Of a stretch of 64,000 nucleotides of DNA, positions 1-8,027 are shown in pieces. Position numbers and translations under genes: made by a program. The DNA comes from Pseudomonadota bacterium (GTDB lineage Bacteria > Pseudomonadota > Alphaproteobacteria > Rhodospirillales > Magnetospirillaceae): contig JAFAAW010000052.1 of NCBI GenBank assembly GCA_023426365.1, positions 18,060 through 82,059 on the forward strand, given 5' to 3'. Position 1 is the first letter of the stretch; each line of letters begins with the position of its first letter. The notes beneath the pieces are model-generated. The model saw nothing but the letters and a program-made list of their open reading frames with translations. It was not told the origin of the DNA and did no database searches.

Positions 1-111
1 GATATTCCCGGCGGCGCCGGCAAGGTGCCGCTGATGCCCGAATTTTGGGACGGTGAGCGCGGCGAGGTGCTGGACTGGCAGGGGCGGCCCCACCCCTATC
101 CGTCGCGTTAG
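1..111 (+). CDS. EF-P lysine 2,3-aminomutase-like protein (EpmB/KamA family), C-terminal end
   Basis: Only the last 36 codons are inside the window, and the start is off the left edge. The tail reads DIPGGAGKVPLMPEF, the conserved C-terminal segment of KamA/EpmB-type radical SAM lysine 2,3-aminomutases (consensus PGGxGKxP). EpmB-type enzymes convert lysine to beta-lysine, which EpmA then attaches to elongation factor P. An efp gene lies about 1 kb downstream on the same strand and its loop carries a PGKGG lysine, so an EF-P-modifying role fits. A catabolic lysine aminomutase cannot be excluded from this fragment, because the radical SAM cysteine motif is not visible. Confidence 0.7.
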   Translation, partial: DIPGGAGKVPLMPEFWDGERGEVLDWQGRPHPYPSR

Positions 112-177
112 CGCTGTCTTCGCTTAGGCGGAACCGTTTTCAGGCTCTGCCTGGGGCGCACCGTCTGCGCGGGCGGT

Positions 178-987
178 TCAGCCCGCCTGGGGTGGCGCGG
201 CGCAGCCGGCGGCCGGCGGCTTGGCCGCCATGCTGTTCAGCCCGGCGATGAACGGCCACCACGGGCTGGACGGCAGCTTGCACTCGAAGAATTCCTTTTC
301 CAGTCGCTTGTTCTCGGGGGTGGGCGGCAGCAATTGCTTGAGCAGGGTGCGCGCGGCCTTCATGCGGCCGGCATAGATCATGTCCAGGGTGTCTTGGAAA
401 ACCGCGCCGATGATTTCCTGCTCGGAATGGGGCTGGCGGCGTTCCTGCAACTGATACAGCATGATGCCGGCCCGCATCAGCTTGGAGGACGGCACGTATT
501 GCTGGCCGTCCCAGTCCATGATCACCCGCGGCACCGGCGAGGTGGCGAAATCGCCGAACGGCCAATTGACGAAACTCCAGTCCGGCAGGCCGACTTCCAG
601 CGCAGGATCGTCGTCGAACTGGTTGAACAGGGCGGCGTCGGAATGGCCCACATCGATGGATTGGACCAGCCGGGGCTGGGCGCCCAGGTCGATGATGTGC
701 ACGGTGTAGCAGCATTGGGCGCCGCCCGACCAGCCGGTGACCACCATCATGGGGGTGGCGCCGCCGGTGATGTTTTCTCCCACCGGATCGCGCGGCGTCA
801 GCTTCTGCGCGGTCAGGCTCAGATCGGCGGCGCCGTCGCGCCGCACCGTCAGGCGCTGCCCCCCTTCCGCAATATCCTCGATGGTGACGCGGGTGCCGTT
901 CAGGTCCCAATTCTGCGCTTCTGCGCCCCAGGCGGCGGTGTTCCAGGCGCCCAGGGCGCAGACCATGCCGATGAGGAAGCGTCTCAT
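178..987 (-). CDS. secreted hypothetical protein, 269 aa
   Basis: I do not recognise the family. The protein starts MRRFLIGMVCALGAW and has a clear N-terminal signal peptide ending near AAWGA (about residue 22), so it is probably periplasmic. The body has no transmembrane segment. It contains a GWSGGAQCCYT stretch with adjacent cysteines near residues 90-95 and an acidic DDDP segment near residue 125, and it ends in an Ala/Pro-rich tail. It is transcribed against the flanking epmB-like and efp genes, and 162 bp separate its start from efp. Codon use is strongly GC3-biased, which supports a real gene. Function is unknown. Confidence 0.7.
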   Translation of the reverse strand: MRRFLIGMVCALGAWNTAAWGAEAQNWDLNGTRVTIEDIAEGGQRLTVRRDGAADLSLTAQKLTPRDPVGENITGGATPMMVVTGWSGGAQCCYTVHIIDLGAQPRLVQSIDVGHSDAALFNQFDDDPALEVGLPDWSFVNWPFGDFATSPVPRVIMDWDGQQYVPSSKLMRAGIMLYQLQERRQPHSEQEIIGAVFQDTLDMIYAGRMKAARTLLKQLLPPTPENKRLEKEFFECKLPSSPWWPFIAGLNSMAAKPPAAGCAAPPQAG

Positions 988-1149
988 TTTCTGTTTATCC
1001 CCCTATCACCTTTGGCGGAATTGTACGCGGCCAGGGCGCCGCAGGGAAGCGTGGGCTGCATGGCTGGGATTTTCCACCACGGTTGCCATATTCCAGCCGA
1101 CCTGTTAGGTTTCGCGCCAATTTTCCGTCAGCCCGTCGAGATTTATCCC

Positions 1150-1713
1150 ATGAAGATCAATGCCAACCTGATTCGTGTCGGCAATATCATCGAGCACAAC
1201 GGCCGCCAGTGGGCCGTGCTGAAGACGGCCATCGTGCAGCCCGGCAAGGGCGGCGCCTTCATCACCGTCGAAATGCGCGACATCCGCACCGGCACCAAGA
1301 CGAACGAGCGCTGGCGCACCGCCGACACCGTCGAAAAGTGCAACGTGGAAGAGAAGGATTGCACCTTCCTCTTCGTCGACGGCGACAACCTGACCTTCAT
1401 GGATCAGGAATCCTTCGAGCAGTTCAGCCTGGCCAAGGACGTGCTGGGCGAGTCCGCCGCCTTCCTGCAGGACGGCATGCAGGTGGCCGTCGATTTCATC
1501 GAGGGCTCGCCGGTTTCGGTGGCGCTGCCGGAAAAGGTGACCATGCTGGTGGTCGAGGCCGATCCGGTGGTCAAGGGCCAGACCGCGTCCTCGTCCTACA
1601 AGCCGGCCAAGCTGGAGAACGGCCTCAAGATCCTGGTGCCGCCGTTCATCGCCGAGGGCGAGAAGATCATCGTCAACACCGGTGATTGCTCCTACGTCGA
1701 GCGCGCCAAGTAA
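1150..1713 (+). CDS. efp: translation elongation factor P
   Basis: This 187-aa protein has the usual EF-P length and the three-domain layout: KOW-like N-terminal domain, central OB domain and C-terminal OB domain. It rescues ribosomes stalled at polyproline. The modification loop reads QPGKGGAF with Lys33 at the tip, so the protein belongs to the group modified on lysine rather than arginine (EarP type). This agrees with the EpmB-like gene just upstream. The ATG at 1150 gives the canonical N-terminus MKINANLIRVGN; the reading frame stays open far upstream, but that extension is not EF-P-like. Nearby Pro-rich proteins, such as the one at 2815, are plausible clients. Confidence 0.97.
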   Translation: MKINANLIRVGNIIEHNGRQWAVLKTAIVQPGKGGAFITVEMRDIRTGTKTNERWRTADTVEKCNVEEKDCTFLFVDGDNLTFMDQESFEQFSLAKDVLGESAAFLQDGMQVAVDFIEGSPVSVALPEKVTMLVVEADPVVKGQTASSSYKPAKLENGLKILVPPFIAEGEKIIVNTGDCSYVERAK

Positions 1714-1798
1714 GCCGCTTTCGTGGTGTAATGGCCGCTCCCGGGGCAATCCGCTCGGGGGGCGGCCTCATCGTTTTCAGGTTCAAGGAGTTTGTGCC

Positions 1799-2596
1799 GT
1801 GATCGTCCGTTCCGCCATTCTCAACGTGATGATGGGCGCCGCCCGCAAGGCCGGCCGCGGCATGGTGCGCGACTTCGGCGAGGTCGAGAAGCTGCAGGTG
1901 TCCATGAAGGGCACGTCCGATTTCGTCACCTCCGCCGACCTTCAGGCGGAAAAGGTGCTGCGCCAGGAATTGAAGAAGGCCCGCCCCGGCTTCGGCTTCC
2001 TGCTGGAGGAGGGGGGCGAGATCGCCGGCGACGACAAGAGCCATCGCTGGATCATCGACCCCATCGACGGCACCACCAACTTCATCCACGGCATCCCGCA
2101 TTTCGCCATCTCCATCGGTCTGGAGCGCGACGGCGAACTGATCGCCGGCGTGGTTTATGAACCGATCTCGGATTCCATGTTCCATGGCGAGAAGGGCGGC
2201 GGCGCCTATCTGAACGACTGGCGCCTGCGCGTGTCCGCGCGCCGCAAGCTGGAGGAGGCGGTGGTGACCACCGGCATTCCCCATCGCGGCCGTCCGGGCC
2301 GCGAGCCGTTCATGAAGGAGCTGGTGGCCGTGATGGACAATTGCGCCGGCGTGCGCCGTTTCGGCTCGGCCGCGCTGGACCTGGCCTATGTGGCCGCCGG
2401 CCGTTGCGACGGCTATTGGGAACATGGCCTCAAGCCGTGGGACATCGCGGCCGGCGTGGTGCTGGTGCGCGAGGCCGGCGGTTATGTCACCGATCCCGAC
2501 GGCAAGAGCGACGTGCTGGGTTCCGGCGACGTGGTGGCGGCCAACGACCACCTGCAGTCGAAGCTGGTGTCGCTGCTCAAGAAGGCGCGGGCCTGA
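1799..2596 (+). CDS. suhB: inositol monophosphatase family protein (SuhB-like)
   Basis: This 265-aa Mg2+-dependent phosphatase carries the family's metal-binding motifs: LLEEGG (Glu70/Glu71), DPIDGTTNF (Asp87-Phe95) and WDIAAG near residue 216. Family members hydrolyse inositol-1-phosphate or related sugar phosphates; in proteobacteria SuhB also binds the rRNA antitermination complex. The GTG start at 1799 was chosen because CAAGGAG lies 8 bases upstream and the N-terminus then begins MIVRSAILNVM, as is usual for alphaproteobacterial SuhB. It lies 85 bp downstream of efp and could be co-transcribed with it. A perfect hairpin terminator follows at 2639. Confidence 0.92.
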   Translation: MIVRSAILNVMMGAARKAGRGMVRDFGEVEKLQVSMKGTSDFVTSADLQAEKVLRQELKKARPGFGFLLEEGGEIAGDDKSHRWIIDPIDGTTNFIHGIPHFAISIGLERDGELIAGVVYEPISDSMFHGEKGGGAYLNDWRLRVSARRKLEEAVVTTGIPHRGRPGREPFMKELVAVMDNCAGVRRFGSAALDLAYVAAGRCDGYWEHGLKPWDIAAGVVLVREAGGYVTDPDGKSDVLGSGDVVAANDHLQSKLVSLLKKARA

Positions 2597-2638
2597 TCCG
2601 GCCAAGCCGTTCTTTTTTGATCGGGGCTTCAATGACGC

Positions 2639-2671
2639 GGGCGGGATGACACTATCCCGCCCGTTTCTTTT
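2639..2671 (+). terminator. rho-independent terminator after suhB
   Basis: A perfect 9-bp stem (GGGCGGGAT / ATCCCGCCC) with a 6-nt loop is followed by GTTTCTTTT. It ends the efp-suhB transcription unit. Confidence 0.85.
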
Positions 2672-2814
2672 GGGTGGCTGATTGCCTTTTTTCTTGCCGG
2701 CGGCTGTGACATCCTGGCAACGGCTGTGATGTTTTTGGCATCGCAGTGTTGTCCCCACCTGGGCCATCGGGTAGTCTTTGCCCCTGATTTGATTTAGGCG
2801 GGGGATACCATCCC

Positions 2815-4023
2815 ATGAAGCGGTCGGGTTGGCGAGTTCTGGCGCTTGGCGCTCTGATGGGCGCGGTGGCGTGGCCGGCGTCGGCACAGGTGGTGATCGG
2901 TGGTTCCGGTGCTCCCAGCGTGGAGGTCAACTGGTCGGTTCTCGATGAACTGGGCCGCCAGCCCACCCTGGCCGACATGCTGAAATCCGAACCGCCGGCC
3001 GAAACCCGCGCCGCCCCCGGCAGCACCCGCAAGCCCCAGGCGGGCGGCGTGCAGTACCGCCCCTACAAACCGGGCGCCACCCCCTATGCCAATGCCAAGC
3101 CCCCGGCGGCGAAGCCCGCCAAGCCGGCCAAGGCCCCCGCCGCCAAGCCGCCGCGCAAGCCGCCGGTGGTGCCGGCCTCGGCCAAGTCCAGCCCGGTGGC
3201 CGATCTGGTGCAGTCGGCCCATCGCCCCGCCCCGGCCGAGGCGCCGCGCACGGCGGCCCAGCCGGCGGTGCCGCCCAAGCCGCAGGTAACGCCGGTGGCG
3301 GACCTGCCCAAGGTCAACCTGCCTGAGGCGCCCAAGGTCGAAGCCCCCAAGGTGGCTGCCGTCGAGGCGCCCAAGGTCGAGGCGCCCAAGGTCGAGGCTC
3401 CCAAGGTGGCGGCCGTCGAGGCGCCCAAGGTCGAGGCTCCCAAGGTGGACATGGTCAAGGCCGCCACGCCGCCGGCCATTGGCCCGCAGATCGCGCTGCC
3501 CGAGGCGCCCAAGCCCGCCCCGGCTCCCGTCGCTCCGCCGGTGCAGATGGTCAAGGCCGAAGCGCCGGTTACGTTGCCCCCCACCGCGCTGACGCCGCCG
3601 CCGCTGCCGGTCGCCAAGGTGGAAGCCCCGGTCGAGCCGGCGCCCCAGGTGGCGTCCGTGCCGGTCAATCCCGCGCCGGCCGCCGCCGCGGTCGCGGCGC
3701 TGCGCGGCAGCGACACCCTGTCCGTGCCGTTCACGGTGGACAGCGCCCGCCTGCCGGAAAGCGCCCATGCCAATCTGGACCGCCTGGCCAAGCGCATGCT
3801 CAAGGACGAGGGCCTGGGGCTGCAATTGCTGGCCTATGCCGATGGCGACGACGCCAACGCGTCCAAGGCCCGCCGCCTGTCGCTGTCGCGCGCGCTGGAG
3901 GTGCGCAAGTATCTGATGGAACAGGGCCTGCGCTCGACCCGGATCGAGGTGCGCGCCCTGGGCAACAAGATCGAGGGTCCCGGCCCTGCCGATCGCGTGG
4001 ACGCGGTGCTTGTCGGTCGCTAG
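2815..4023 (+). CDS. Pro/Ala-rich exported protein with a C-terminal OmpA-like domain
   Basis: This 402-aa protein has a signal peptide (MKRSGWRVLALGALMGAVA, cleavage near ASA-Q25), then about 270 residues rich in Pro, Ala, Lys and Val. A compact C-terminal domain from about residue 300 resembles OmpA/MotB: SVPFTVDSARLPESA, then RALEVRKYLMEQGL. The GHxD segment typical of peptidoglycan-binding OmpA domains is replaced by YADGDD, so binding may differ. The linker contains seven EAPKV units. Its length and composition suggest a periplasm-spanning tether between membrane and cell wall. It is monocistronic, with terminators before (2639) and after (4049). The many proline runs make it a likely EF-P-dependent product; that is inference. 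Confidence 0.8.
   Translation: MKRSGWRVLALGALMGAVAWPASAQVVIGGSGAPSVEVNWSVLDELGRQPTLADMLKSEPPAETRAAPGSTRKPQAGGVQYRPYKPGATPYANAKPPAAKPAKPAKAPAAKPPRKPPVVPASAKSSPVADLVQSAHRPAPAEAPRTAAQPAVPPKPQVTPVADLPKVNLPEAPKVEAPKVAAVEAPKVEAPKVEAPKVAAVEAPKVEAPKVDMVKAATPPAIGPQIALPEAPKPAPAPVAPPVQMVKAEAPVTLPPTALTPPPLPVAKVEAPVEPAPQVASVPVNPAPAAAAVAALRGSDTLSVPFTVDSARLPESAHANLDRLAKRMLKDEGLGLQLLAYADGDDANASKARRLSLSRALEVRKYLMEQGLRSTRIEVRALGNKIEGPGPADRVDAVLVGR
3325..3447 (+). repeat. in-frame EAPKV tandem repeats
   Basis: Seven copies of a 15-bp unit (GAGGCGCCCAAGGTC and variants) encode EAPKV. They are grouped 2+3+2, the first two groups each followed by AAV and the last by DMV. The grouping implies a higher-order duplication, and copy number is likely to vary between strains by slippage. 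Confidence 0.9.
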
Positions 4024-4048
4024 GGCGATCCTTGCTGTCCGCCGACCA

Positions 4049-4080
4049 AGCCCCGCGCCGGCCACGGTCGCGGGGCTTTT
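4049..4080 (+). terminator. rho-independent terminator
   Basis: A perfect 9-bp stem AGCCCCGCG / CGCGGGGCT with an 11-nt loop runs into CTTTTC. It lies 25 bp after the OmpA-like gene. Confidence 0.85.
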
Positions 4081-4174
4081 CTACGCCTATGACGTAGGGC
4101 GATGCGCCTTTTTCGCCCTGGAATGAACACATTCACCCCCAACAATGGCCACCATCATTGCCGGAGCCTGATCG

Positions 4175-5314
4175 ATGACCCGACCCAATCGCTACCTTCT
4201 GCGCATGGCGGCGTTCCTGGCCGTCGTTGCCGCCGTGGCCGCCATTCTGGCGCCCGGACTGGTACGCGCGTTCATGGCCAATCCGGGCCTGAACGGCTTG
4301 ATCGTCGGCGTGTTCCTGGTCGGCATCGTCCTGAATTTCCGCCAGGTGCTGTTGCTCAAGCCCGAGGTGGAATGGCTGGAAACCTGGCGGCGCGGCCAGC
4401 CCTCGCTGTCGGGCGGCCGGCTTCGGCTGCTGGCCCCCATGGCGTCCATGCTGGGCGAGCGCCAGGGCCGCATGAGCCTGTCGGCGATGGCGTTGCGCTC
4501 GCTGTTGGATTCCATCGCCGCCCGCCTGGACGAGGGGCGGGAGCTGGCGCGCTACTTCGTCGGCCTGCTGATTTTCCTGGGTCTGCTGGGCACCTTCTGG
4601 GGCCTGTCGCGCACCATCGGATCGGTGGGTGAGGTGATCGCGTCGCTGTCGGTGTCCAGCGCGGACCCGGCGGGGGCCTTCGAACGGCTCAAGAACGGGC
4701 TTGATGCGCCGTTGGGCGGCATGGGCACAGCCTTCTCCACCTCGCTGTTCGGTCTGGCCGGCTCGCTGGTGCTGGGGTTCCTCGACCTTCAGGCCGGGCA
4801 GGCGCAGAACGCCTTCTACAACGAGCTGGAGGACTGGCTGGCCGGGCAGACCCGCCTGGGTGGCGGCGGCGCGGCGGTGGGCGAGGGCGACCAGCCGGTG
4901 CCCGCCTATATCCAGGCGCTGCTGGAACAGACCGCTGACAGCCTGGACGAGTTGCAGCGCATCATGGCGCGCGGCGAGGAAAGCCGGATTTCCACCAATG
5001 CCAACATCCGGTCGCTGACCGACAAGCTGTCCACCCTGACCGACCACATGCGGGCGGAACAGGCGCTGATGATCAAGCTGGGCGAGGCGCAGATGGAAAT
5101 GCGGCCGCTGTTGGCGCGGCTGGCCGAAGGGTCGCAGGGGGGGCTGGACGATGCCACCCGCAACCACATCCGCAACATGGACGTGGCGCTGGGCCGGCTG
5201 GTCGAGGACAACGCCCGCGGCCATGACGAACTGATCGCCGAGCTGCGCTCCGAGTTCAAGCTGCTGGCGCGCACCATCGCCGCCATCGCCGAGGACGTGG
5301 AGAGCGGCGCATGA
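4175..5314 (+). CDS. MotA/TolQ/ExbB-type proton-channel-like inner-membrane protein
   Basis: This 379-aa protein has two N-terminal membrane segments (residues about 10-32 and 40-58), a cytoplasmic stretch, and two further segments (about 128-148 and 180-205). The latter contain FLGLLGTFWGLSRTIG and GMGTAFSTSLFGLAGSL, the conserved TM3-TM4 signature of the MotA/TolQ/ExbB family. A C-terminal region of about 150 residues is hydrophilic and helical. Its stop overlaps the start of the next gene (ATGA), which encodes a MotB/OmpA-like partner, so the two probably form an ion-driven stator-like complex anchored in peptidoglycan. No flagellar, tol or exb genes are nearby. The exact role is unknown. 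Confidence 0.85.
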   Translation: MTRPNRYLLRMAAFLAVVAAVAAILAPGLVRAFMANPGLNGLIVGVFLVGIVLNFRQVLLLKPEVEWLETWRRGQPSLSGGRLRLLAPMASMLGERQGRMSLSAMALRSLLDSIAARLDEGRELARYFVGLLIFLGLLGTFWGLSRTIGSVGEVIASLSVSSADPAGAFERLKNGLDAPLGGMGTAFSTSLFGLAGSLVLGFLDLQAGQAQNAFYNELEDWLAGQTRLGGGGAAVGEGDQPVPAYIQALLEQTADSLDELQRIMARGEESRISTNANIRSLTDKLSTLTDHMRAEQALMIKLGEAQMEMRPLLARLAEGSQGGLDDATRNHIRNMDVALGRLVEDNARGHDELIAELRSEFKLLARTIAAIAEDVESGA

Positions 5315-6330
5315 TCGGCCGCCGCACCCGCCGTACGCTCGACATCTGGCCGGGCTTCGTCGATGCGTTGTCGGGCCTGGTCCTGGTCATGGTGTTCATG
5401 CTGCTGGTCTTCGTGCTGGCCCAGTACTTCCTGGGCAACGCGCTGAGCGGCAGCGAGGCGGCGCGCGACCGCCTGGGCCGCGAGATGGCGGCACTGGTGG
5501 AACAATTGTCGCTGGAGAAGAAGGCCAACGATTCCCTGCGCGGCGACCTGTCCAAGCTGTCGTCGCAACTGACCAGCGCGGACGCGGAGCGCGCCCGGCT
5601 GGAGCACGACGTGGCGGCGCTGGCGGCGCTCAAGGCCGAGCTGGAGGCCAAGCTGGCCGAGGCCGGCGATGCGCTGGAGGGTGAGAAGACCGCCAGCATG
5701 GCGGCGCGGGCCGAGGCCGCGCTGCTCAACCAGCAACTGGACGCCATCAAGCAGGAAATGGCCCGTCTGGCCGCCGCGCTGGACGCGTCGGAAAAGACCG
5801 CCGCCGAGCAGAAGGTGCAGATCGTCGATCTGGGCAAGCGCCTGAACGTGGCGCTGGCCAACAAGGTCGAGGAATTGCAGCGCTACCGCTCGGAATTCTT
5901 TGGCAAACTGCGCGAGCTGCTGGGCAACCGCCCCGGCATCCGGGTCGAGGGCGACCGCTTCGTCTTCCAGTCCGAGGTGCTGTTCGACACCGCCTCGGCC
6001 GAGATGGGGGTGGAGGGCATCGAACAGATCCGCGCCCTGGCCAAGACGCTGAACGAGATTTCCAAGCAGATTCCCAAGGACGTGCACTGGGTGTTGCGCG
6101 TGGACGGCCATACCGACAAGCGGCCCATCGCCTCGGGGCGCTTCCCGTCCAACTGGGAATTGTCCACCGCGCGTGCCATCACCGTGGTCAAGACGCTGGC
6201 CGCCAACGGCGTCCCCGCCGACCGTCTGGCCGCCGCCGGCTTCGGCGAATTCCAGCCGCTGGAAAAGGGCGATACCGAGGAAGCCTACGGCAAGAACCGC
6301 CGTATCGAAATCCGGCTGGATGCCCGCTGA
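5311..6330 (+). CDS. OmpA/MotB-like peptidoglycan-binding partner with coiled coil
   Basis: This 339-aa protein has one N-terminal membrane anchor (about residues 12-42), then a long Ala/Glu/Lys-rich coiled coil to about residue 195. The OmpA C-terminal domain contains VLFDTASAEM, VDGHTDKRPI, the NWELSTARA helix and NRRIEIRL. The GHTD aspartate and the terminal NRR arginine that bind diaminopimelate are present. The start ATG overlaps the stop of the MotA-like gene by four bases, indicating translational coupling and fixed stoichiometry. Architecture matches chromosomal MotB-like proteins and also ZorB, but no Zorya effector gene is present nearby. Confidence 0.9.
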   Translation: MIGRRTRRTLDIWPGFVDALSGLVLVMVFMLLVFVLAQYFLGNALSGSEAARDRLGREMAALVEQLSLEKKANDSLRGDLSKLSSQLTSADAERARLEHDVAALAALKAELEAKLAEAGDALEGEKTASMAARAEAALLNQQLDAIKQEMARLAAALDASEKTAAEQKVQIVDLGKRLNVALANKVEELQRYRSEFFGKLRELLGNRPGIRVEGDRFVFQSEVLFDTASAEMGVEGIEQIRALAKTLNEISKQIPKDVHWVLRVDGHTDKRPIASGRFPSNWELSTARAITVVKTLAANGVPADRLAAAGFGEFQPLEKGDTEEAYGKNRRIEIRLDAR

Positions 6331-6352
6331 CGGCTGAACGGCAACCGGTGAC

Positions 6353-6375
6353 GGACGGGGCGGGAGTGCCCGTCC
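6353..6375 (+). terminator. possible terminator hairpin after the MotA/MotB-like pair
   Basis: A 7-bp stem GGACGGG / CCCGTCC with a 9-nt loop lies 22 bp after the stop. No T-run follows, but a second small GC hairpin (GCCCC-CTA-GGGGC) comes directly after. Assignment is tentative. Confidence 0.35.
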
Positions 6376-6456
6376 GCCCCCTAGGGGCGAGGGTCTGGCT
6401 TTAGGTTTGGCCCTCGCCGGGCGCGCGCCCGCGCGCCAGATTGAGCGCTCGCCGCT

Positions 6457-7452
6457 TTAACCCGTCAGCACCGGCGCTCCGCCCTGGAGCGAGCCAAGCA
6501 GCAGCGTTACCCCCAAAAGCGTGATGGCGGCCGCACCGGCCAGGGACAGCGCCTTGCGCAAGGTCTCGCCATGGCGCGAGCGGGCGGCGCCGCGCCCAAG
6601 CAGGCGGTTGAGGCCCAGGGCTGACAGGCCGATGCCCGACACCGTCAGGCCGACGCCGGCCGCCATGGCGAAGGTGGCCGCCACGCCCACCCACAGCATG
6701 CCGTTGGCCAAGGTGAACAGCAGCACCAGAATGGCCCCCGAGCAGGGCCGAAAGCCGATGGCGGCGGCCATGGCCCACAGGGTCCGGGGGCTTTCCTCGT
6801 GCTGATGATCGTGGTGATGATGATGGTGGTGGCCGTGGCCGCAATAGGCGTGGCCGTGGCCGCCGTGATCATGATGGTCGTGGCCGCAGGCATGGCGGCC
6901 GCGAATCACGTTCCACGCCATGACCAGTCCCATCACCGCGATCAGCCCATAGGACGCCACCTCCAGCCAGGCCGCCTGGGCCAGGATGTCCCTGGGCGCC
7001 AGGGCGGCGGCGGCGGCCAGCACCAGCACCACGACGATGGCGGTGACGGCCTGGACGGCGGCGGACAGGAAACAGGCGGACAGGCCGTAGGCCACGCGCG
7101 CCCGGCGGCTGACCAGCCACGAGCCGATCACCACCTTGCCGTGGCCGGGGCCGACGGCATGGAACACGCCGTACAGGAAGGCGGCCAGCATCAGCGCCAG
7201 GGCCGGCGCCATGCCGCCGCCGTCGCGGATGGCCGCCAGATGGGCGCGCATCTCGCCGTTCAACTGGCGTTGAAGGCCGAATCCCCACGCCGCCAGCGAC
7301 CGCAGCGGCTCGGGCAGTTCGGCGCCGGGCGGCGGGGCCGGCGGCGGCACCAGCCCGGCATGGGCCAGGGTGGGCACGACCACGGCGAACAGCAGCGCCA
7401 GGATCGCGGCCGGGGCCAGGGCCGGCCGCAGGGGCCGGGTCAAGGATCGCAT
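6457..7452 (-). CDS. NicO/RcnA-type nickel/cobalt efflux transporter
   Basis: This 331-aa membrane protein has an N-terminal signal-like segment and about six further membrane helices. It carries the NicO signatures HAVGPGHGK (98-106) and GFRPCSGA (233-240). Between them lies a His-rich loop (about 187-218) with a run of seven histidines, the usual metal-sensing or metal-binding segment of RcnA/NicO exporters. The start at 7452 overlaps the 3' end of the DUF1007 gene by 13 bp, so both are translated from one message. Export of Ni2+ or Co2+ is inferred from the family. A [NiFe] hydrogenase 38 kb away makes nickel handling relevant. Confidence 0.9.
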   Translation of the reverse strand: MRSLTRPLRPALAPAAILALLFAVVVPTLAHAGLVPPPAPPPGAELPEPLRSLAAWGFGLQRQLNGEMRAHLAAIRDGGGMAPALALMLAAFLYGVFHAVGPGHGKVVIGSWLVSRRARVAYGLSACFLSAAVQAVTAIVVVLVLAAAAALAPRDILAQAAWLEVASYGLIAVMGLVMAWNVIRGRHACGHDHHDHGGHGHAYCGHGHHHHHHHDHQHEESPRTLWAMAAAIGFRPCSGAILVLLFTLANGMLWVGVAATFAMAAGVGLTVSGIGLSALGLNRLLGRGAARSRHGETLRKALSLAGAAAITLLGVTLLLGSLQGGAPVLTG

Positions 7453-8027
7453 GTTATCTCGACCTTCTTGGGGATCACCACGCCGCCGAAAAGCCTGTTT
7501 TCCAAATCGGGCGAAATTTTGGCATGGCAACCGGCGGCGCCGTCGCCGATCAACTGGATCGCGGCGTCGTTGGGAAAGTCGATGTCGATGTAATAGGTCT
7601 CCTCGTAGGTGGAGACGCGGAATGCCTGCCGACGCGGATCCACCGGCTGCGGCAGGCGCAGGCGGAAGGCATAAAGCAGCGAATCCTCGACGGTCATGAC
7701 CTGGAACTGCTCGGCCGCGGGCCAGGTCACCGGCGTGCCGTCCGTCATGGCATAGGTGAAATAGCCGTATTGCCTGGTGTCCTGGAACGCCTCCTTTTCC
7801 AGGTCGGCCAGTTCCTGGGCCGACAGCGTGCCGCTTTTGTCCTTGTCGTAATCCTGCACCAGCGCGCTGGACGAGATGGGGTCGAACTTCCATCCCATTT
7901 GCAGCATGGCGATCTTGCCGGCCTCGAACCGCACGACCACGTGGGCGTCGATCAGCATGTGCGGGTGGGCCTGGGCCGCCGCCGGCGCCAACAGCGCCAG
8001 GGCGGCTGCGAGGATGCGTCCCCGCAT
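7440..8027 (-). CDS. DUF1007 family periplasmic protein
   Basis: This 195-aa protein has a signal peptide (MRGRILAAALALLAPAAAQA) followed at once by HPHMLID, the N-terminal histidine motif typical of DUF1007. Around residues 59-73 it contains DYDKDKSGTLSAQEL, a good EF-hand-like calcium loop. DUF1007 proteins usually sit beside NicO/RcnA metal exporters, as here, and are thought to be periplasmic accessory or metal-binding components. The start overlaps the stop of the metC-like gene by one base, and the 3' end overlaps the exporter gene, so the three may share a transcript. Confidence 0.88.
   Translation of the reverse strand: MRGRILAAALALLAPAAAQAHPHMLIDAHVVVRFEAGKIAMLQMGWKFDPISSSALVQDYDKDKSGTLSAQELADLEKEAFQDTRQYGYFTYAMTDGTPVTWPAAEQFQVMTVEDSLLYAFRLRLPQPVDPRRQAFRVSTYEETYYIDIDFPNDAAIQLIGDGAAGCHAKISPDLENRLFGGVVIPKKVEITCDP

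Noticed and set aside
334..1713. 459-residue extended reading frame covering EF-P
   Set aside because: The frame is open upstream of efp, but the extra residues are antisense shadow of the secreted-protein gene; EF-P begins at 1150.
3325..3447. CRISPR-like repeat array
   Set aside because: The repeats are 15 bp, contiguous, in frame and encode EAPKV; no spacers.
4175..6330. Zorya (ZorAB) anti-phage system
   Set aside because: The MotA-like and coiled-coil OmpA-like pair resembles ZorA/ZorB, but no ZorC, ZorD or ZorE effector is nearby and the neighbourhood is housekeeping. A chromosomal stator-like pair is more likely.
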